Source of the DNA: Chryseobacterium aahli | GTDB taxonomy: Bacteria; Bacteroidota; Bacteroidia; Flavobacteriales; Weeksellaceae | Direction of reading: 5' to 3' | NCBI RefSeq assembly: GCF_022699665.1 | Contig: NZ_JALDNB010000008.1 | Span: forward strand, 1-64,000 | Length of the DNA: 64,000 bases | Shown here: positions 60,972 through 64,000 of the stretch, one piece after another | Position numbering within the stretch: position 1 is the first letter of the stretch | How the letters are laid out: the number at the start of each line of letters is the position of its first letter | Translations under genes and position numbers: made by a program | The notes under the pieces: generated by a model | The model's database searches: none | Told to the model about the DNA's origin: nothing | Seen by the model: the letters and a program-made list of their open reading frames with translations, nothing else

Positions 60972-61976
60972 ATGTTTACACCTGCCGAACTTTTAGAAAT
61001 CAATCAATTACTTATCCCGGAAAATAAAATCGTAATTCTTACCCATTATAATCCGGATGGTGATGCCATTGGTTCAAGTTTAGGCCTTAAACATTATCTA
61101 CGTGCCAAAGGTATTGAAGCGGAAGTTATAACACCAAACGACTTCCCAAAATTCCTGAAATGGATGCCCGAAGCAAAGAAAAACATCATCGGAGAATACA
61201 AGAGAAAAGTAGCTTTTGATTTGATCAATGATGCAGATGTGATTTTCTGTTTAGATTTCAATTCTCCTGCAAGAATCGGGCTTTTGGGTGATTGGCTGAT
61301 GAGAGCGAAAGCAAAAAAGATTCTTATTGATCATCACCAGCAGCCGGAAGATTTTGATTTTGTGTATTCAGATACCGTTATTCCTGCAACCTGCCAGATG
61401 ATTTATCATTTTATAGAAGCGATGGATGATGAAGATTTAGTCAATAAAGAAATTGCAGAATGTCTGTACACCGGAATTATGACGGATACAGGAGGTTTCC
61501 GTTTCCGATCTACGAGTGCGGCGACGCATAGAATTGTGGCTAATTTGATTGAAAAAGGTGCCGACCCTTCAGTGATTACTTCAAATACATGGGATACCAA
61601 CACTGTTTCGCGTTTACATTTATTGGCGCTTGTTTTAGGGCGAATTGAAGTGGTAAATGATGGTAGAGTAGCTGTTTTATCTTTAACAAGAAAAGAACTT
61701 CAGGAGTATGGTTTCCAGAAAGGTGATACGGAAGGTTTTGTAAATTACGGATTGAGTATCGTCGGCGTGAGAATGTCTGCCTTCTTTATGGAAGATCTGT
61801 ATGAAGATTTTATTAAAATTTCTTTCAGAAGTAAAGATGATGTAGATGTTAATCAATTCTCAAGAAAATATTTCAGCGGTGGCGGTCACATCAATGCGGC
61901 CGGAGGAAAATCTATGGAATCTTTGGCAGATACCATTGAGACGTTTAAAAAGAGATTAGTTGATGAGAATTTGTAG
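60972..61976 (+). CDS. nrnA: Bifunctional oligoribonuclease/PAP phosphatase NrnA
   Basis: A DHH/DHHA1 phosphoesterase that degrades short RNA oligonucleotides (nanoRNA, and in many species pGpG) and 3'-phosphoadenosine-5'-phosphate. 334 residues: metal-binding HYNPDGDAIGS (Asp29, Asp31), FCLDFN, the DHH triad at 120-122, and the C-terminal DHHA1 substrate motif GGGHINAAGG starting at 303. It is a single gene with its own promoter box. Confidence 0.93.
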   Translation: MFTPAELLEINQLLIPENKIVILTHYNPDGDAIGSSLGLKHYLRAKGIEAEVITPNDFPKFLKWMPEAKKNIIGEYKRKVAFDLINDADVIFCLDFNSPARIGLLGDWLMRAKAKKILIDHHQQPEDFDFVYSDTVIPATCQMIYHFIEAMDDEDLVNKEIAECLYTGIMTDTGGFRFRSTSAATHRIVANLIEKGADPSVITSNTWDTNTVSRLHLLALVLGRIEVVNDGRVAVLSLTRKELQEYGFQKGDTEGFVNYGLSIVGVRMSAFFMEDLYEDFIKISFRSKDDVDVNQFSRKYFSGGGHINAAGGKSMESLADTIETFKKRLVDENL

Positions 61977-62004
61977 TATTAACCCATAATTAATAACTCA
62001 AAAC

Positions 62005-62802
62005 TTATAACTTCAACTTCGTATATCCTTTTTTCTCAAGCTCAATACACGTATATTCATAAACCTCAGAAAACATATCGTCCAGGAATTTTTTATTGAA
62101 TAAACTGAACTTGGTCATTTTTGGAGGGTCTAAAAATATGTCGCAGGATTTAGCCTTAGAATAAACAGATTTAGCGATTGCTAAATGTAAAATTCGGTCA
62201 AATTCTTTCATTAAACTCATGTTTTCAAGACTGTCGTAGCTTATAGAGTTGACGTGTGAAGCAATTAGAAAATCGCATTTATCAATAATCGGTTCTATAG
62301 GCAAATTGTCTAAAACTCCGCCATCCACATAAATTTTTTCGCCCATTCTTACGGGAGGCAATACAAAAGGAACGCTCGATGACGCTAAAAGCGGTCTGAA
62401 TAATTCTCCTTCTGAAAAGAAATCTACAATCCCATGGGTCATTTCTGTAGCTGCAACATATACAGGGATTTTTAAAACTTTAAAATCATCTTCAGGAAAA
62501 TGATCCATCAGTAATTTCATGATAAATTTTGAACTGAAAATTCCGTTTTTGGAAAGTTTTAAATAAGAACGTGAGAAAAAAGTTGTTTTCTTCACGATTT
62601 CCATCATCTCGTCGGGAGAAGTTCCGATAGAGTAGAACGCTGCAACGATAGATCCGGCACTGGTTCCCGAAATAATATGAGGTTTCAGATCATATTCTTC
62701 CAAGGCCTTTAAGACGGCAATATGAGCAATTCCACGCATTCCGCCTCCCGATAAAGTCAGACCGATAACCGGTTGCTTTTTTTTGAAAGAGAATAATCCC
62801 AT
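62005..62802 (-). CDS. Patatin-like phospholipase
   Basis: A 265-residue cytoplasmic serine lipid hydrolase of the patatin/RssA type. The oxyanion hole is GGGMRG (19-24), the nucleophile Ser48 lies in GTSAGS, and the catalytic dyad Asp160 is in VDGG. No signal peptide or outer-membrane barrel is present, unlike longer secreted patatins. It starts directly after the stop of the alpha/beta hydrolase gene with no gap, so the two are coupled. The lipid substrate is unknown. Confidence 0.9.
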   Translation of the reverse strand: MGLFSFKKKQPVIGLTLSGGGMRGIAHIAVLKALEEYDLKPHIISGTSAGSIVAAFYSIGTSPDEMMEIVKKTTFFSRSYLKLSKNGIFSSKFIMKLLMDHFPEDDFKVLKIPVYVAATEMTHGIVDFFSEGELFRPLLASSSVPFVLPPVRMGEKIYVDGGVLDNLPIEPIIDKCDFLIASHVNSISYDSLENMSLMKEFDRILHLAIAKSVYSKAKSCDIFLDPPKMTKFSLFNKKFLDDMFSEVYEYTCIELEKKGYTKLKL

Positions 62803-63585
62803 TTACAGAAGAAATTTTTTCGGAAGATGATGAAGTAGTTCTGTATTGATAATTTCTGCACAGATGCTCGGTTTTTCCCAATGACCATTATGTCCGCAAT
62901 CGACAATGTATGATTTTATATTGGTTCTATCTGGAAGGTTGTTGATGGTTTTGTCGGTTTTTACAGCGTTGTCATGCTTTCCGGCAATGACTAAAATTTT
63001 TGCTTCCAAACTTTCAAGAATGTGCTTTTTATTGGTTCTTGCCACCATGCCTTTTACACAGGCTAAAGCTCCAAGATTATTGGTTGAAAGGGCAGTTTCC
63101 AAAGCAATTTCTATTTTTCCTTCCAGAACATCTCTCTCATTTTGATTGAATAAATTCGGAATTCCTGCTCTCGCATAATGCGGAAAGGCATCTTTGATGA
63201 TTCTGTAGCTCTTTATACGCTGTTCTTTCTTTTCCTCGTCATCTGCGAAATAGGTTGAAAAAAATAAGGTTAAACTTTTCAGATTTTCGGGAAATTTTTC
63301 AGCAAAAGTTAATGAGGTGTAACCGCCCATCGAATGACCTAGAAGATGAAATTTTTCTAAATTTTGATTATCAACTACCTTTTTCACTTCGTCAGCCATC
63401 AGTTCCATGGTGTGAACTTCAGCTAAGATATCAGACTTTCCATGACCGGGAAGATCGATTTTTAACAAGGTGAAATCTTTAGAGAGATGAGATTCCATGT
63501 CATTCCAGATGCTTAGGTTTTCCATAAAACCGTGCAGCAGAACCAATGTTTCCTTTCCGTTTCCTTTCTTTTCGAAGTTGAGCAT
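62803..63585 (-). CDS. Alpha/beta hydrolase
   Basis: A 260-residue hydrolase with LLHGFMENLSIWN (oxyanion HG), nucleophile elbow GHSMGG with Ser85, Asp205 (AGKHD) and His232 (DCGHNGHWEKP) completing the triad. The pattern is that of small carboxylesterase/MenH-like enzymes. It is coupled to the patatin gene downstream, suggesting that both act on lipids or esters in a shared process, by inference only. The partial upstream gene ends 9 bp before its ATG, so it is the second gene of an operon. Confidence 0.88.
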   Translation of the reverse strand: MLNFEKKGNGKETLVLLHGFMENLSIWNDMESHLSKDFTLLKIDLPGHGKSDILAEVHTMELMADEVKKVVDNQNLEKFHLLGHSMGGYTSLTFAEKFPENLKSLTLFFSTYFADDEEKKEQRIKSYRIIKDAFPHYARAGIPNLFNQNERDVLEGKIEIALETALSTNNLGALACVKGMVARTNKKHILESLEAKILVIAGKHDNAVKTDKTINNLPDRTNIKSYIVDCGHNGHWEKPSICAEIINTELLHHLPKKFLL

Positions 63586-63594
63586 AGTGTAGAT

Positions 63595-63999
63595 TTAAAA
63601 ATGAATATCAATGTAATCTACAAAACCCGAACCATTTACCATATCCTGAAGTCGGTAGGTTTTTCCGCCATCTTTAGACATAAACGTTTTCGTACCTTTT
63701 CTGGTGTATGGTTTTCCGTTATCGTTATCAGAAATGCTTTGAGTGATTTCTCCGGTGAAATTCATGTGTTTAGCAGTGACAACCTGTACAAAACCCTTTA
63801 GGCTAACCGAATTTTTACCCGACTTTATGTTTCCAGATACGTTGTAATTATCTCTTTCACCCTCAATTTTTGTGAAGTTTACCGACCCTGAATATTTGGG
63901 TGAACTGTCATTCTGATAAACGAATTTGTGACTTCCGCTGAAATCTCTGAAACGGTTTTTGCTGTTTAAAGCTTTGATGCTGTCATTGATTTTTGTTCT
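63595..63999 (-). CDS. Partial protein of unknown function, 5' end beyond window
   Basis: An open frame enters from the right edge and ends in TAA at 63595-63597, giving at least 134 residues. It reads INDSIKALNSKNRFRDFSGS, with later phrases YSGSVNFTKIEGERDNYNV, MNFTGEITQSISDNDNGK and TKTFMSKDGGKTYRLQDMVNG. It alternates polar beta strands and Gly/Asn turns, as in an exported beta-sandwich or beta-barrel-like domain. I do not recognise the family. The short gap to the alpha/beta hydrolase implies co-transcription. Confidence 0.7.
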   Translation of the reverse strand, partial: RTKINDSIKALNSKNRFRDFSGSHKFVYQNDSSPKYSGSVNFTKIEGERDNYNVSGNIKSGKNSVSLKGFVQVVTAKHMNFTGEITQSISDNDNGKPYTRKGTKTFMSKDGGKTYRLQDMVNGSGFVDYIDIHF

Positions 64000-64000
64000 T

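Noticed and set aside
62906..63801. Plus-strand open frames opposite the alpha/beta hydrolase and the partial gene
   Set aside because: They are antisense to recognisable coding sequence and have no ribosome-binding or promoter context.
1..64000. tRNA, rRNA, CRISPR arrays, insertion sequences or prophage genes
   Set aside because: Intergenic regions were read on both strands and no cloverleaf, regular spacer-repeat pattern, transposase or phage structural gene was found.

Overview
The window looks like chromosomal DNA of a Bacteroidota bacterium, most likely a Chryseobacterium-like member of the Weeksellaceae (inferred from gene content and style). The DNA is AT-rich. Secreted proteins end in type IX secretion (T9SS) sorting domains: type A on two metallopeptidases and type B on four very large surface proteins. 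At least 24 TAnnTTTG boxes, the Bacteroidota -7 promoter element, sit just upstream of start codons, and in many cases they decide which start is real. I see no tRNA, rRNA, CRISPR array, transposase, integrase or phage gene.

Layout. 0-15 kb: a DUF4407 membrane protein, a secreted M43 protease, ruvC, a secreted M64 protease with a small secreted partner, a 2H phosphoesterase, a PadR regulator with two paralogous membrane proteins, a lipoprotein serine hydrolase, a Dph6-type ATP pyrophosphatase, an M16 protease and three small envelope proteins. 15.0-16.9 kb: two orphan genes on an AT-rich segment, bracketed by the 3' end of icmF and a diverged second copy of that 3' end. 16.9-20.3 kb: icmF, a fused B12-dependent acyl-CoA mutase and its G-protein chaperone. 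21.1-22.9 kb: rplM-rpsI-rpsB. 23.1-26.7 kb: three members of a small envelope protein family, trmB and a carboxypeptidase-regulatory-like protein. 26.9-41.5 kb: four tandem giant T9SS type B proteins plus a pseudogene remnant of a fifth. 41.7-43.4 kb: tsf, separated from rpsB and inverted relative to it, then a fourth member of the small envelope family.

43.4-64 kb is mostly housekeeping: accA, gltX, a surface-glycan cluster (GT90, mannose-6-phosphate isomerase-type cupin, two GT2 and two GT4 enzymes), rocD, the pdxA-DUF177-rpmF-accB-accC block, ribE with an overlapping orphan histidine kinase and trmN6, ftsE, rpmH, nrnA, a patatin and an alpha/beta hydrolase. A partial gene runs off the right edge.

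The most interesting signals are (i) the icmF-tail-bracketed island with two unrecognised genes, (ii) an apparent single inversion that split rpsB from tsf and also split a four-gene paralogue cluster, (iii) the tandem T9SS type B array with a fresh pseudogene and internal domain duplications, and (iv) a PadR operon whose promoter lies inside a clear palindromic operator.
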